DNA of 64,000 nt from Kluyvera sichuanensis (GTDB taxonomy: Bacteria > Pseudomonadota > Gammaproteobacteria > Enterobacterales > Enterobacteriaceae): contig NZ_JABBJF010000001.1 of assembly GCF_014218705.1 (NCBI RefSeq), positions 422,929 through 486,928 on the forward strand, in the 5' to 3' direction. The position numbers and the translations under genes were made by a program. This document shows, one piece after another, positions 1 to 9,664 of the stretch; the first letter of the stretch is position 1, and each line of letters begins with the position of its first letter. The notes beneath the pieces were generated by a model, which did not search any database, was not told the DNA's origin, and saw only the letters and a program-made list of their open reading frames with translations.

Positions 1-2
1 TT

Positions 3-824
3 GACCAGGCGGCGGAAGGACTGGAAGTGCTTAACGGTTCTTCAAGCTATGTCTACGAAGGTAACTGGAAGCTCGGGGCGGAAAACGGGGCCGACGGCTA
101 TCACGTCAGCGTGGTGCACTGGAACTATGCCTCAACCATGTCACGCCGTAACTACGAAGCGGAAGGCACCCATGCGGTGGATGCTAACGGCTGGTCGAAA
201 AGCATCGGTGGCGGCTACGGCTTTGATAACGGTCATATGCTGCTGTGGACGCGGGCGCTGAACCCGGAAGTGCGCCCGGTTTATGAACATCGTGAGCGCC
301 TGCAGGCCGAATTTGGTGATTCCCGCGCCGACCAGATGGTCAACGAAACGCGCAACCTGTGCCTCTATCCCAACGTCTATCTGATGGATCAGTTCTCCAC
401 TCAGATCCGCGTGATCCGCCCGATATCTGTTGATAAAACCGAAGTCACCATCTGGTGCTTTGCGCCGAAGGGAGAATCTGACCAGGCACGCGCGCTGCGT
501 ATTCGCCAGTACGAGGATTTCTTTAACGTCAGCGGTATGGGAACACCGGACGATCTCGAAGAGTTCAGCGCTTGCCAGCGCGGCTATCACGGGGAAAATC
601 TGCCGTGGAGCGATCTGAGCCGCGGCGCGCTGCACTGGGTCGATGGCCCGGACGAGCATGCGCAGCAATCAGGGTTCCGCCCGCTGCTGAGCGGGGTGAA
701 ATCAGAAGATGAAGCGCTCTATATCGCCCATCACCACCACTGGCAGAACGTGATGCTAGCGGCGCTGGAAAAAGAGCAGCAGCGTTATGACCAGTCAATT
801 ACCCAACGTGTGGAGGTGGCCTGA
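3..824 (+). CDS. benA: Benzoate 1,2-dioxygenase large (alpha) subunit, 5' truncated by window edge
   Basis: This is the C-terminal part of the oxygenase alpha subunit that, with BenB and the reductase BenC, dihydroxylates benzoate to the cis-diol carboxylate. The visible 273 codons cover the catalytic domain. The stretch GYHVSVVHWNYA holds two histidines spaced as in the mononuclear-iron site of Rieske dioxygenases, and the Asp of YLMDQFST fits the third ligand by position. The Rieske cluster domain lies before the window. The stop TGA overlaps the ATG of benB, so the two subunits are translationally coupled. It could be an anthranilate or toluate dioxygenase subunit, but the following benD favours benzoate. 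Confidence 0.9.
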   Translation, partial: DQAAEGLEVLNGSSSYVYEGNWKLGAENGADGYHVSVVHWNYASTMSRRNYEAEGTHAVDANGWSKSIGGGYGFDNGHMLLWTRALNPEVRPVYEHRERLQAEFGDSRADQMVNETRNLCLYPNVYLMDQFSTQIRVIRPISVDKTEVTIWCFAPKGESDQARALRIRQYEDFFNVSGMGTPDDLEEFSACQRGYHGENLPWSDLSRGALHWVDGPDEHAQQSGFRPLLSGVKSEDEALYIAHHHHWQNVMLAALEKEQQRYDQSITQRVEVA

Positions 825-1309
825 TGTTGACGCTTGAACAGGTTCGCCAGTTTCTCTATTACGAAGCCCGCCTGCTGGACGACCGTCAGTGGGATGAGTG
901 GCTGAACTGCTACAGCCCGAAGGTGGTGTACTGGATGCCTGCCTGGGGCGACGACGACAAGCTCACCCGCGACCCGCAGCGCGAAATTTCGCTGATCTAC
1001 TACCCGAGCCGCGATGGCCTGGAAGACCGGGTGTACCGCATTAAGACCGAACGCTCCGGGGCGAGCACGCCCGAGCCGCGCACCACCCATATGATCAGCA
1101 ACGTTGAGCTGCTGGGGGAAACCGAGCAGGGCATGGAGGTGCGCTACAACTGGGTGACCTATTGTCATCGCTATCAGCATACCGATGCGTGGTTTGGCTC
1201 GACCTGCTGCACGCTGGTCGACAACGATGGGCAGCCGCAGATCATCCGCAAAACCGTGCGCCTGAATAACGACTACATCCGTCAGGTGATTGACGTTTAC
1301 CACATTTAA
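824..1309 (+). CDS. benB: Benzoate 1,2-dioxygenase small (beta) subunit
   Basis: This 161-residue protein is the NTF2-like beta subunit that packs against BenA in the ring-hydroxylating oxygenase. It carries the usual N-terminal YYEARLLDDRQWDEWL helix and the YPSRDGLEDRVYRI segment of the family, and its length is normal. The ATG overlaps the benA stop codon (TGATG), which sets the start. It has no catalytic residues of its own and shapes the alpha-subunit assembly. It is followed within nine bases by benC. Confidence 0.9.
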   Translation: MLTLEQVRQFLYYEARLLDDRQWDEWLNCYSPKVVYWMPAWGDDDKLTRDPQREISLIYYPSRDGLEDRVYRIKTERSGASTPEPRTTHMISNVELLGETEQGMEVRYNWVTYCHRYQHTDAWFGSTCCTLVDNDGQPQIIRKTVRLNNDYIRQVIDVYHI

Positions 1310-1318
1310 GAGGTGCCT

Positions 1319-2335
1319 ATGACCTTTAACATTGCGCTCAATTTTGAGGACGGCATCACCCGTTTTATTCAGTGTAACGCCGGGGAGAAAGTACTGGATG
1401 CCGCCTATCGCCAGAAGGTGAATCTGCCGATGGATTGTTCCGACGGCGTGTGCGGAACCTGTAAGTGTCACTGCACCAGTGGGGAATATGGCCTGGGGGA
1501 CGATTATCTCGAAGAGGCGTTAAGCGAAGAGGAAGCCGACGAACGCCAGGTGCTGACCTGTCAGATGGTGCCAACCAGCGACTGCGTGATTGACGTACCG
1601 GTGGCGGCCGCGCAGTGCAAAACCGCGCTGGCGACGCTGGGCGCGGAGGTGCAGCAGGTTAATTTGCTCTCCGACACCGCCATTGAGCTGGTGGTTAAAC
1701 TCGACGATGCGCTCGCGTTTCTGCCCGGTCAGTACATCAACATTCAGGTGCCGGGTACGCCGCAGGTTCGTGCCTATTCGTTCAGCTCTTTGCCCGGCGC
1801 AGACGTGGGCAGCTTCCTGATTCGCAACGTGCCGGGGGGCTTAATGAGCCAGTGGCTGACCCAGCGAGCCCGACCGGGGGATCGGCTGACGCTGAGCGGC
1901 CCGATGGGCAGCTTCTATCTGCGAAACGGTGAACGTCCGCTGCTGATGCTGGCGGGGGGAACGGGGCTGGCACCGCTGCTGTCGATGCTGCAAACCCTAG
2001 CGGCACAGGGAAGCACTCGTCCGGTCACGCTGCTGTACGGCGTCACCCGTGACGGTGATCTGGTCAAGACGCAAGAGCTTGATGCCTTTATCGCGCAACT
2101 GCCTGGATACCGCTGGCTGCCGGTAGTGGCCGATGCCCAGAGCGCCTGTCCGCAGCGCGGTTTTGTCACCGAGCATCTTGATGAGGCGATGCTGAACGAT
2201 GGCGACGTCGATATCTATCTGTGCGGCCCACCGCCGATGGTTAACGCCGTCTCTACGGCGCTGCGTGAACGGGGGATCTCGCCTGCGGGATTCTGGTATG
2301 AGAAGTTTATCGCCAGCCAGAGCGCGGCGGCATAA
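1319..2335 (+). CDS. benC: Benzoate 1,2-dioxygenase electron-transfer (reductase) component
   Basis: This 338-residue flavoprotein passes electrons from NADH through FAD and a plant-type 2Fe-2S cluster to BenA. The N-terminal ferredoxin domain shows the cluster motif CSDGVCGTCKC (about residues 41-51) with a fourth Cys in LTCQ. The FAD-binding motif RAYSFSS and the NAD-binding segments GGTGLAPLLSML and CGPPPMV follow in order. I chose the ATG at 1319 over an in-frame GTG at 1313 because AAGAGGTG lies at ribosome-binding distance from it. It sits between benB and benD in one operon. Confidence 0.9.
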   Translation: MTFNIALNFEDGITRFIQCNAGEKVLDAAYRQKVNLPMDCSDGVCGTCKCHCTSGEYGLGDDYLEEALSEEEADERQVLTCQMVPTSDCVIDVPVAAAQCKTALATLGAEVQQVNLLSDTAIELVVKLDDALAFLPGQYINIQVPGTPQVRAYSFSSLPGADVGSFLIRNVPGGLMSQWLTQRARPGDRLTLSGPMGSFYLRNGERPLLMLAGGTGLAPLLSMLQTLAAQGSTRPVTLLYGVTRDGDLVKTQELDAFIAQLPGYRWLPVVADAQSACPQRGFVTEHLDEAMLNDGDVDIYLCGPPPMVNAVSTALRERGISPAGFWYEKFIASQSAAA

Positions 2336-2341
2336 GGAGCG

Positions 2342-3118
2342 ATGATGCGATTTACTAATAAAGTGCTGGCTATCACCGGTGCTGCGCAGGGCATTGGTCG
2401 TCAGACGGCCGAACAGGCTGCTCGTGAAGGCGCGCGCCTGCTATTGATTGACCGTTCACGCTACGTGCACGAACTGGCGGCGACGCTGACCGCCAATGGG
2501 TGTGACGTGCTAGCGTTGGAAGCCGACCTTGAGCAGTGGGAGAGCACCGAACGGGTATTTGCCGACGGGGTGGCGCACTTTGGCCGCCTGGATGTGGTGA
2601 TTAATAACGTGGGCGGCACCATCTGGGCGCGTCCGTTTGCAGAATATCAGCCCGATCAGATCGAAAAAGAGATCCGCCGTTCGCTATTCCCCACGCTCTG
2701 GAGCTGCCGGGCGGCGCTGCCGTGGATGCTGAAGCAGGGCAAAGGCAGCATCGTGAATATCTCATCGGTGGCAACGGCTGGGGTTAACCGGGTTCCGTAT
2801 TCGGCGGCGAAAGGCGGCGTGAACGCGCTGACCCGTTCGCTGGCCCTTGAATATAGCGATAGTGGTATTCGGATTAACGCCGTTGCGCCTGGAGGCACAG
2901 ATGCACCGGCACGCCTGACGCCGAGAAATGACGAGCAGCCGACAGAGCAGGAAAAGGCGTGGTATCAGCAGGTGGTGGATCAAACGGTGGCAAGCAGCCT
3001 GATGCATCGCTACGGCACGCTGGCGGAACAGGCGAATGCTATCCTGTTTCTCGCCAGCGATGAGGCCAGCTACATCACCGGGGTGACGCTGCCGGTAGCG
3101 GGAGGCGACCTCGGCTAA
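2342..3118 (+). CDS. benD: 1,6-dihydroxycyclohexa-2,4-diene-1-carboxylate dehydrogenase
   Basis: This short-chain dehydrogenase oxidises and decarboxylates the benzoate cis-diol to catechol, the step after BenABC. It has the TGAAQGIG nucleotide-binding motif at residues 13-20, the NNVG structural motif, and a catalytic Ser with a YSAAKGG active-site motif. Length (258 aa) is normal. Two adjacent ATG codons (2342, 2345) follow AAGGAG; the second has the better spacing. Its stop overlaps the stop of the convergent yddG. No catechol ring-cleavage genes follow, so they must lie elsewhere. Confidence 0.88.
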   Translation: MMRFTNKVLAITGAAQGIGRQTAEQAAREGARLLLIDRSRYVHELAATLTANGCDVLALEADLEQWESTERVFADGVAHFGRLDVVINNVGGTIWARPFAEYQPDQIEKEIRRSLFPTLWSCRAALPWMLKQGKGSIVNISSVATAGVNRVPYSAAKGGVNALTRSLALEYSDSGIRINAVAPGGTDAPARLTPRNDEQPTEQEKAWYQQVVDQTVASSLMHRYGTLAEQANAILFLASDEASYITGVTLPVAGGDLG

Positions 3119-3993
3119 CGCCGGGTGGCATACCAGCAGAGCAGGGAGCCCGCGCAGACCATGGCGGCTCCCTGCCAGAATGACCACGAAAGCGCGGCGC
3201 TGAGCAGAACCGCCGCCAGCGCTGAGGAGAGCACCGGGGTAAAGTAAGAGGCGGCGGCCAGCAGGCTGACGTTGCCGTGCAGAATGCCAACGTTCCACGC
3301 CGCATAGGCTAATCCTAATGCCAGCGCGCACAGAACCAGCTTAATCACCACCGGCCAGCTAAAGATCATCGGTGGCTGTTCGCTTACCAGGAATTTCACC
3401 CACAGGCTGAGCGCCGTTAATAAAACAAACAGCGTAATGCCGTTTTTGCCTTTGGCATATCTGGCGGTGACGGTGCAGTAGGCCGCCCAGATAAATGCAC
3501 CGACGAAAGCCAGAATATAGCTCAGCGGGCTTGAGATAACGTTGCGGGTTATTTCCGCGATATCCAGACCGTGCTCGCCGCCTAATACCCAGGTCACGCC
3601 AAATAGCGAGAGCAATAAGCCCGGTATCACCCATAAGCTGCTTTTTTGGCCGTTGAAAAGAATAGCAAACAGAATGGTCAGGCTTGGCCAGAGATAATTG
3701 ACCATACCGACTTCAATTGCCTGTTGGCGGGTGCCCGCATAGCCAAGCGAGAGCGCAAGACAGATTTCGTAGCTAACAAACAGCACGCTGCCGGCTACAA
3801 GATACCGTGGGGGGATTTGACGCAACTGCGGGAAACCGACGGTAAATATCAGCAACAGGCCGCTCAGGCTGTAGATCATGGCGGCACCGCCCACTGGTCC
3901 AAGCCCTTCGCTGACGCCGCGAATCAGCCCCACCATGGTGCTCCATAATACGATGGCGGTGAGTCCCGTCAGCGTCGCTCTCTTTTTATCCAT
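3115..3993 (-). CDS. yddG: Aromatic amino acid exporter YddG (EamA/DMT family)
   Basis: This 292-residue inner-membrane protein of the drug/metabolite transporter superfamily has about ten hydrophobic segments and closely matches E. coli YddG from memory of that protein, for example TLTGLTAIVLWSTMVGLIRG at the N terminus and LLCWYATRR at the end. E. coli YddG exports aromatic amino acids, and the gene lies next to fdnG in E. coli just as here, which supports orthology. It is convergent with benD and divergent from fdnG. The 220-base gap to fdnG is shared regulatory space. Confidence 0.88.
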   Translation of the reverse strand: MDKKRATLTGLTAIVLWSTMVGLIRGVSEGLGPVGGAAMIYSLSGLLLIFTVGFPQLRQIPPRYLVAGSVLFVSYEICLALSLGYAGTRQQAIEVGMVNYLWPSLTILFAILFNGQKSSLWVIPGLLLSLFGVTWVLGGEHGLDIAEITRNVISSPLSYILAFVGAFIWAAYCTVTARYAKGKNGITLFVLLTALSLWVKFLVSEQPPMIFSWPVVIKLVLCALALGLAYAAWNVGILHGNVSLLAAASYFTPVLSSALAAVLLSAALSWSFWQGAAMVCAGSLLCWYATRR

Positions 3994-4074
3994 CTCTAAC
4001 CTGATGCTTTTACAAACGAAGTCTGCGGTTATAGCATTTTTTTGCCGCTGCTGGTGATATTTTTCCTCGACGCC

Positions 4075-4090
4075 TAACCCTAAAGGATTA
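4075..4090 (+). promoter_or_regulatory. Candidate NarL/NarP 7-2-7 site upstream of fdnG
   Basis: The 16 bases TAACCCTAAAGGATTA form two inverted heptamers with a 2-base spacer. Each heptamer matches the NarL consensus TACYYMT at 6 of 7 positions. The site lies about 62 bases upstream of the FNR-like site, close to the arrangement described for E. coli fdnG, where NarL acts from about -100. Seen directly as a motif; binding is inferred. Confidence 0.5.
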
Positions 4091-4137
4091 ATGAAATTCG
4101 CTGACCCTGACTATTAAGGGGGGCTCAGTTTTCGACA

Positions 4138-4151
4138 TTGATTTGACGCAA
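4138..4151 (+). promoter_or_regulatory. FNR-like half-conserved site upstream of fdnG
   Basis: TTGATTTGACGCAA keeps the left FNR half-site (TTGAT) and three of five bases of the right half (CGCAA against ATCAA). It lies about 70 bases before the fdnG start, a fitting position for a class II site near -41. fdnG is known to need FNR and anaerobiosis in E. coli. The weak right half lowers confidence. Confidence 0.4.
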
Positions 4152-4213
4152 AAAAAACAGGGGCATTGCTGTTAGTTTCCTTCTCGAAGTACATCCATAC
4201 GATGAGGAAAACA

Positions 4214-7200
4214 ATGGACGTCAGCCGCAGAAAGTTTTTTAAAATCTGCGCGGGCGGTATGGCTGGGACGACGGCTGCGGCATTAGGGTTTGCCCCGAAA
4301 ATGGCGTTAGCACAGGCGCGAAATTTCAAATTACTGCGCGCTAAAGAAGTTCGTAACACCTGCACATACTGTTCCGTAGGTTGTGGGCTATTAATGTATA
4401 GCCTGGGCGATGGAGCCAAAAATACCCGGGAATCGATTTACCATATTGAAGGTGACCCGGATCATCCGGTAAGCCGCGGCGCACTGTGCCCGAAAGGCGC
4501 GGGGCTGCTGGACTATGTACACAGTGAAAGTCGCCTGCGCTACCCGGAATACCGCGCACCTGGCTCGGATAAATGGCAGCGTATTTCGTGGAATGAAGCC
4601 TTCGATCGCATCGCAAAATTGATGAAGGCCGACCGCGACGCCAACTTTATTGAGAAGAACGAGCAGGGCGTGACGGTTAACCGCTGGCTCTCCACCGGGA
4701 TGCTGTGCGCATCCGCGGCAAGTAATGAGACCGGCATGCTGACGCAGAAGTTTGTGCGCTCGCTCGGTATGCTGGCGGTAGACAACCAGGCGCGCGTCTG
4801 ACACGGACCAACGGTAGCAAGTCTTGCTCCAACATTTGGTCGCGGTGCGATGACCAACCACTGGGTTGATATCAAAAACGCCAACGTCGTGATGGTGATG
4901 GGCGGTAACGCCGCTGAAGCCCATCCAGTGGGTTTCCGCTGGGCGATGGAAGCGAAAAACAATAACGATGCCACGCTTATCGTTGTCGACCCGCGCTTTA
5001 CGCGTACGGCGTCGGTAGCTGATATTTATGCGCCAATTCGTTCCGGTACCGACATTACCTTCCTGTCGGGCGTACTGCTGTATCTTATCGAAAACAATAA
5101 GATCAACGCCGAATACGTGAAGCATTACACCAACGCCAGCCTGCTGGTGCGGGATGATTTTGCCTTCGAAGACGGCCTGTTTAGCGGCTATGACGCCGAG
5201 AAACGTCAGTACGACAAATCGTCCTGGAACTATCAGTACGATGAAAACGGCTATGCCAAACGCGATGAAACGCTGACCCATCCTCGCTGTGTGTGGAACC
5301 TGCTGAAGCAGCACGTTTCCCGCTATACGCCGGACGTGGTGGAGAACATTTGCGGTACGCCGAAAGCGGACTTCCTGAAAGTGTGCGATGTGCTGGCTTC
5401 CACCAGTGCGGCAGACCGTACTACCACCTTCCTGTATGCGCTGGGCTGGACACAGCACACCGTCGGGGCGCAGAACATTCGCACCATGGCGATGATCCAG
5501 CTGCTGCTCGGCAATATGGGGATGGCAGGCGGCGGTGTGAACGCCTTGCGCGGTCACTCGAATATTCAGGGCTTAACCGACTTAGGTCTGCTGTCGACCA
5601 GCCTGACCGGCTATCTGACGCTGCCGTCGGACAAGCAGGCGGATCTGCAAACCTATCTGACCGCCAATACGCCAAAAGCGCTGCTGCCTGAGCAGGTGAA
5701 CTACTGGAGCAACTATCCGAAGTTCTTCGTCAGCCTGATGAAGTCGTTCTACGGCGACGCGGCAACGAAGGATAACGACTGGGGCTTTAACTGGCTGCCG
5801 AAATGGGACCAGGCCTACGACGTTATCAAATACTTCAACATGATGGATAACGGCAAAGTCACCGGCTACATCTGCCAGGGCTTTAACCCGGTTGCATCCT
5901 TCCCGGACAAAAACAAAGTCGTACGCAGCTTAAGCAAGCTGAAGTACATGGTGGTTATCGACCCGCTAGTGACCGAAACGTCTACCTTCTGGCAGAACCA
6001 CGGTGAGTCTAATGACGTTGAACCATCAACGATTCAGACCGAAGTCTTCCGTCTGCCGTCGACCTGCTTTGCAGAAGAAGACGGTTCGATTGCTAACTCC
6101 GGCCGCTGGCTGCAGTGGCACTGGAAAGGTCAGGAAGCACCGGGTGAAGCGCGTAACGACGGCGAGATTCTGGCCGGTATTTACCATCGTCTGCGCGAAA
6201 TGTATCGCAACGAAGGCGGTAAGGGCGTTGAGCCGCTGCTGAAGATGGGCTGGAACTACAAACAGCCTGATCACCCAGAGTCGGAAGAAGTCGCTAAAGA
6301 GAACAACGGCTATGCGCTGGCCGACCTGTATGACGCCAACGGTGTGCTGGTGGCGAAGAAAGGTCAGTTGCTTAATAGCTTTGCGCTGCTGCGTGATGAC
6401 GGTACCACGGCGTCCTCCTGCTGGATCTATACCGGTAGCTGGACTGAACAGGGTAACCAGATGGCCAACCGCGATAACGCTGACCCATCAGGGCTGGGCA
6501 ATACGCTGGGTTGGGCATGGGCCTGGCCGCTCAACCGTCGCGTGCTGTATAACCGCGCTTCGGCGGACGTGAACGGTAAACCGTGGGATCCGAAACGGAT
6601 GCTGATCCAGTGGAACGGTACGAAATGGACGGGTAACGATATCCCGGACTTTAATACCGCGCCGCCAGGAAGCAAGACCAATCCGTTTATTATGCAGCAG
6701 GAAGGCCTGGGTCGTCTGTTTGCGCTCGATAAGCTGGCAGAAGGACCGTTCCCGGAACACTACGAGCCGATGGAAACGCCGCTGGGGACTAACCCGCTGC
6801 ACCCGAACGTTATTTCCAGCCCGGTAGTGCGTCTGTACGAAGAAGATGCCGTGCGTCTTGGGAAGAAAGACAAGTTCCCATACGTTGGCACCACCTATCG
6901 TCTGACCGAGCATTTCCATACCTGGACTAAGCATGCGCGCCTCAACGCGATTGCGCAGCCAGAGCAGTTTGTGGAAATCAGCGAAGGGCTGGCGAAGGCC
7001 AAAGGGATTGCCAACGGTGACCGCGTGACCGTCAGCAGCAAGCGCGGCTTTATTCGCGCCGTGGCGGTGGTAACGCGTCGTCTGCAGACCCTGAACGTCA
7101 ACGGTCAGCAGGTGGAAACCATCGGTATTCCGCTGCACTGGGGTTATGAAGGCGTAGCCCGTAAAGGCTATATCGCCAATACCCTGACGCCGAACGTGGG

Positions 7201-7261
7201 CGATTCCAACTCGCAGACGCCGGAGTATAAGGCGTTCCTGGTTAACATCGAGAAAGCGTAA
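4214..7261 (+). CDS. fdnG: Formate dehydrogenase-N alpha subunit, selenoprotein (TGA = Sec196)
   Basis: This is the periplasmic molybdenum catalytic subunit that oxidises formate during nitrate respiration. The coding frame runs through an internal TGA at 4799-4801, codon 196, the same position as selenocysteine in E. coli FdnG, and total length (1015 aa) also matches. The twin-arginine signal RRKFFKI at the N terminus directs Tat export. CTYCSVGC starts the 4Fe-4S site. The frame before TGA reads NQARV and after it HGPTVASLAPTFGRG, as in the family. The ATG at 4214 is chosen by homology to the MDVSRR start. Operon with fdnH and fdnI; automated callers will split this gene at the TGA. Confidence 0.96.
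4799..4801 (+). other. Selenocysteine codon (in-frame TGA) of fdnG
   Basis: The only in-frame stop inside fdnG. It sits at codon 196, where the active-site selenocysteine ligates molybdenum. Flanking protein sequence is fully conserved on both sides, so recoding is the explanation, not mutation. Confidence 0.93.
4802..4832 (+). promoter_or_regulatory. Bacterial SECIS hairpin of fdnG
   Basis: Directly after the TGA, the arms AGCAA (4816-4820) and TTGCT (4824-4828) pair around a short GTC loop, with flanking GG and CC that can extend the stem. This matches the small apical hairpin with a G/U-containing loop that SelB binds in bacterial selenoprotein messages. Pairing was checked by eye only. 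Confidence 0.7.
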
Positions 7262-7272
7262 GGAGCGTTTAA

Positions 7273-8160
7273 ATGGCGATGGAAACACAAGACATTATTA
7301 AACGCTCTGCAACCAACCCGATTACCCCCGCGCCTCGTGCGCGGGACTATAAGGAAGAAGTTGCCAAGCTGATTGATGTCTCCTCCTGTGTGGGCTGTAA
7401 AGCCTGCCAGGTGGCCTGCTCCGAGTGGAATGATATTCGCGACGAGGTAGGGCATTGCGTGGGGTTTTACGATAACCCGGCGGATCTGAGCGCTAAGTCC
7501 TGGACGGTGATGCGCTTTAGCGAAACCGAGCAGAACGGCAAGCTTGAGTGGTTGATTCGTAAAGACGGCTGTATGCACTGTGAGGATCCGGGCTGCCTGA
7601 AGGCGTGCCCGTCCGCCGGGGCGATTATTCAGTACGCTAACGGGATCGTCGATTTCCAGCAGGAAAACTGTATCGGCTGTGGTTACTGCATCGCCGGGTG
7701 TCCGTTTAATATTCCGCGCCTCAGCAAAGAGGATAACCGCGTTTATAAATGCACCCTGTGCGTAGACCGCGTGAGCGTGGGCCAGGAACCGGCCTGTGTG
7801 AAAACCTGTCCGACCGGGGCGATTCACTTCGGCACCAAGAAAGAGATGCTGGACGTGGCGCAGGAGCGCGTCGATAAGCTTAAGAAACGCGGCTACCCGC
7901 ATGCCGGTATCTATAATCCGGAAGGCGTGGGCGGCACCCATGTGATGTACGTGCTGCATCATGCGGATCAGCCTGAGTTGTATCACAAGCTGCCGAAGGA
8001 TCCGGCTATCGATACCAGTATCAATCTGTGGAAAGGGGCGCTGAAACCACTCTCCGCCGCGGGCTTTATCGCCACCTTTGCCGGGCTGATTTATCACTAC
8101 ATCGGTATTGGCCCGAACAAAGAAGTGGACGATGACGAAGAGGAGGATGGCCATGAGTAA
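7273..8160 (+). CDS. fdnH: Formate dehydrogenase-N iron-sulfur (beta) subunit
   Basis: This 295-residue subunit wires electrons from FdnG to the cytochrome through four 4Fe-4S clusters. The cysteine groups appear in order: [35 protein letters not shown] and CTLCVDR with a later CVKTC. A hydrophobic helix near the C terminus (about residues 255-280) anchors it in the membrane. The ATG follows AAGGAG with 7 bases of spacing and is 11 bases after fdnG. Its end overlaps fdnI by 8 bases. Confidence 0.95.
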   Translation: MAMETQDIIKRSATNPITPAPRARDYKEEVAKLIDVSSCVGCKACQVACSEWNDIRDEVGHCVGFYDNPADLSAKSWTVMRFSETEQNGKLEWLIRKDGCMHCEDPGCLKACPSAGAIIQYANGIVDFQQENCIGCGYCIAGCPFNIPRLSKEDNRVYKCTLCVDRVSVGQEPACVKTCPTGAIHFGTKKEMLDVAQERVDKLKKRGYPHAGIYNPEGVGGTHVMYVLHHADQPELYHKLPKDPAIDTSINLWKGALKPLSAAGFIATFAGLIYHYIGIGPNKEVDDDEEEDGHE

Positions 8161-8809
8161 GTCGAAAATGATTGTGCGCACCAAGTTTGTCGACCGCGCC
8201 TGTCACTGGACGGTGGCTATCTGCTTCTTCCTGGTGGCGGTATCAGGGATTTCGTTCTTCTTCCCGACGCTGCAATGGCTGACCGAAACCTTTGGTACAC
8301 CGCAGATGGGGCGTATTCTGCACCCGTTCTTCGGCGTGCTGATCTTCGTGGTGCTGATGTTTATGTTTGCCCGCTTCGTGCATCACAACATTCCGGATAA
8401 GCAGGATATTCCGTGGGTGCTGGGGATTGTCGAAGTCCTGAAAGGCAACGAGCATAAAGTGGCCAAGGTCGGGAAATATAACGCCGGGCAGAAGATGATG
8501 TTCTGGACCATCATGAGCATGATTTTCGTGCTGTTGGTGACCGGGGTGATTATCTGGCGTCCTTACTTTGCGCCATTTTTCCCGATTCAGGTGATTCGCT
8601 ACGCGCTGCTGATTCATGCTGCTTCAGCCATCATTCTGATCCACGCGATCCTTATCCATATGTATATGGCGTTCTGGGTCAAAGGGTCAATTAAAGGGAT
8701 GATTGAAGGCAAAGTGAGTCGTCGCTGGGCGCAGAAACACCATCCGCGCTGGTATCGTGAAGTTGAGCGGGTAGAGGCGAAGAAAGAGAGTTCGGAAGGG
8801 ATGAAGTAA
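8153..8809 (+). CDS. fdnI: Formate dehydrogenase-N cytochrome b556 (gamma) subunit
   Basis: This 218-residue inner-membrane cytochrome hands electrons from formate to menaquinone. Four hydrophobic helices are visible. Histidines that can bind the two b hemes occur in [15 protein letters not shown] and [16 protein letters not shown]. The ATG lies inside the fdnH 3' end, preceded by AGGAGGATGG. A strong rho-independent terminator follows 19 bases after the stop, closing the fdn operon. Confidence 0.95.
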   Translation: MSKSKMIVRTKFVDRACHWTVAICFFLVAVSGISFFFPTLQWLTETFGTPQMGRILHPFFGVLIFVVLMFMFARFVHHNIPDKQDIPWVLGIVEVLKGNEHKVAKVGKYNAGQKMMFWTIMSMIFVLLVTGVIIWRPYFAPFFPIQVIRYALLIHAASAIILIHAILIHMYMAFWVKGSIKGMIEGKVSRRWAQKHHPRWYREVERVEAKKESSEGMK

Positions 8810-8827
8810 GGATTCTTTGCGGAAGTG

Positions 8828-8876
8828 AAGAGCGGTTTGATGTCCCTTGAGGGGGAGCGTTAAGCCGCTCTTTTTG
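8828..8876 (+). terminator. Rho-independent terminator of fdnGHI
   Basis: AAGAGCGG (8828-8835) pairs with CCGCTCTT (8865-8872), followed by a T run. The loop is long (29 bases) and contains a second small stem. Confidence 0.75.
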
Positions 8877-8894
8877 TTTGTGGTATTGCAGGAC

Positions 8895-9218
8895 TCATGT
8901 GTTTGTAATGAGGGCATCGATGGCTGATATGGCGCTTGAACGTTCGCTGCGTAAATTACAGATAAAATGTCGGTTATTGAGCTTACCTTTATCTATGCTG
9001 GTCATTAATGGCGTATTGATAGCTACTGTTTGGAAGTCAATATTCACCAACGGCGTTGCTCGATGGTAATAACCGTTTAAATAAACATGGCTACTTAAAG
9101 GAAGCACTAGCCGTGTTGAAAGATCGCCATAATAATCATGTTGTATCACCATAATGTATGGATGAATAAGACGGGTCCTCTCCGATGGATTTCGATAAAT
9201 ATCAAACTGTCGGCACAT
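8895..9218 (-). CDS. CcdB-family toxin
   Basis: This 107-residue protein fits the CcdB gyrase-poison family. Near the start it reads FDIYRNPSERTR, then HPYIMVIQHDYY and DLSTRLVLPLSS, the conserved first strands of the family, and it ends with a helix of the type seen in CcdB (AISAIDALITNT). CcdB toxins trap DNA gyrase unless bound by their antitoxin. The ATG overlaps the antitoxin stop (TAATG), the usual coupled arrangement. It lies just after the fdn terminator, where E. coli has an unrelated regulator gene, so the pair is probably acquired. Activity against gyrase is inferred from family only. Confidence 0.75.
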   Translation of the reverse strand: MCRQFDIYRNPSERTRLIHPYIMVIQHDYYGDLSTRLVLPLSSHVYLNGYYHRATPLVNIDFQTVAINTPLMTSIDKGKLNNRHFICNLRSERSSAISAIDALITNT

Positions 9219-9409
9219 TAAAGTACCTCATAAAAAGGATCATCAGATAACAGTCCTGCCATTTGCGTAAACGCGTTCATTCTGTTGATAAATTCACGAT
9301 CTTCATTAGCGTTGTTGCGCTTTTTGATATCGCAAGGCAAGGCGTTACTCGTTGAACCTTTTGTCGTGGCATTTTTCGGCATTTCCTTAACCGTGTTGTT
9401 TGATTTCAT
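9218..9409 (-). CDS. Putative antitoxin paired with the CcdB-like toxin
   Basis: This 63-codon gene begins at an ATG preceded by AAGGAGG at ideal spacing and ends in a TAATG overlap with the toxin start. The N-terminal half is rich in Asn, Lys, Thr and Ser and looks unstructured. The C-terminal part, ending MAGLLSDDPFYEVL, could be the toxin-binding helix. I see no ribbon-helix-helix DNA-binding domain of the classical CcdA kind. The open frame continues upstream of the ATG, but the ribosome-binding site decides the start. Its role is inferred from position. Confidence 0.6.
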   Translation of the reverse strand: MKSNNTVKEMPKNATTKGSTSNALPCDIKKRNNANEDREFINRMNAFTQMAGLLSDDPFYEVL

Positions 9410-9664
9410 ATTGACCTCCTTGTGAAGAATAGGACGATTATCCGCCGTTCCGGTTAAAACACAATTAGCCAGATTCCGCCTTTGCGCGCCACCTTCCAGA
9501 AAATATTCACCTGTTGCATTACGTATTAATGGCGGCCTGAGACATGAACCATTCGCGCTGTATATATGGATAAACGCATTGTCACTCCTTTTTGTCTGGC
9601 CTGCACCCCATGAATGGTCAATAATGCCCCTCTGCAAACTCAACAGAAACAAGTGATTAGAGGG

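Noticed and set aside
4166..4801. Treating fdnG as two genes split at the TGA
   Set aside because: The TGA is at the known selenocysteine position, protein identity continues on both sides, and a SECIS-like hairpin follows.
4391..5557. 388-codon minus-strand frame inside fdnG
   Set aside because: Shadow of the conserved fdnG frame; no protein family match and it crosses the SECIS region.
7168..8184. 338-codon minus-strand frame over fdnH
   Set aside because: Antisense shadow of fdnH codons.
8878..9069. Plus-strand frame opposite the CcdB-like toxin
   Set aside because: Opposite a better supported gene, and begins in the fdn terminator tail.
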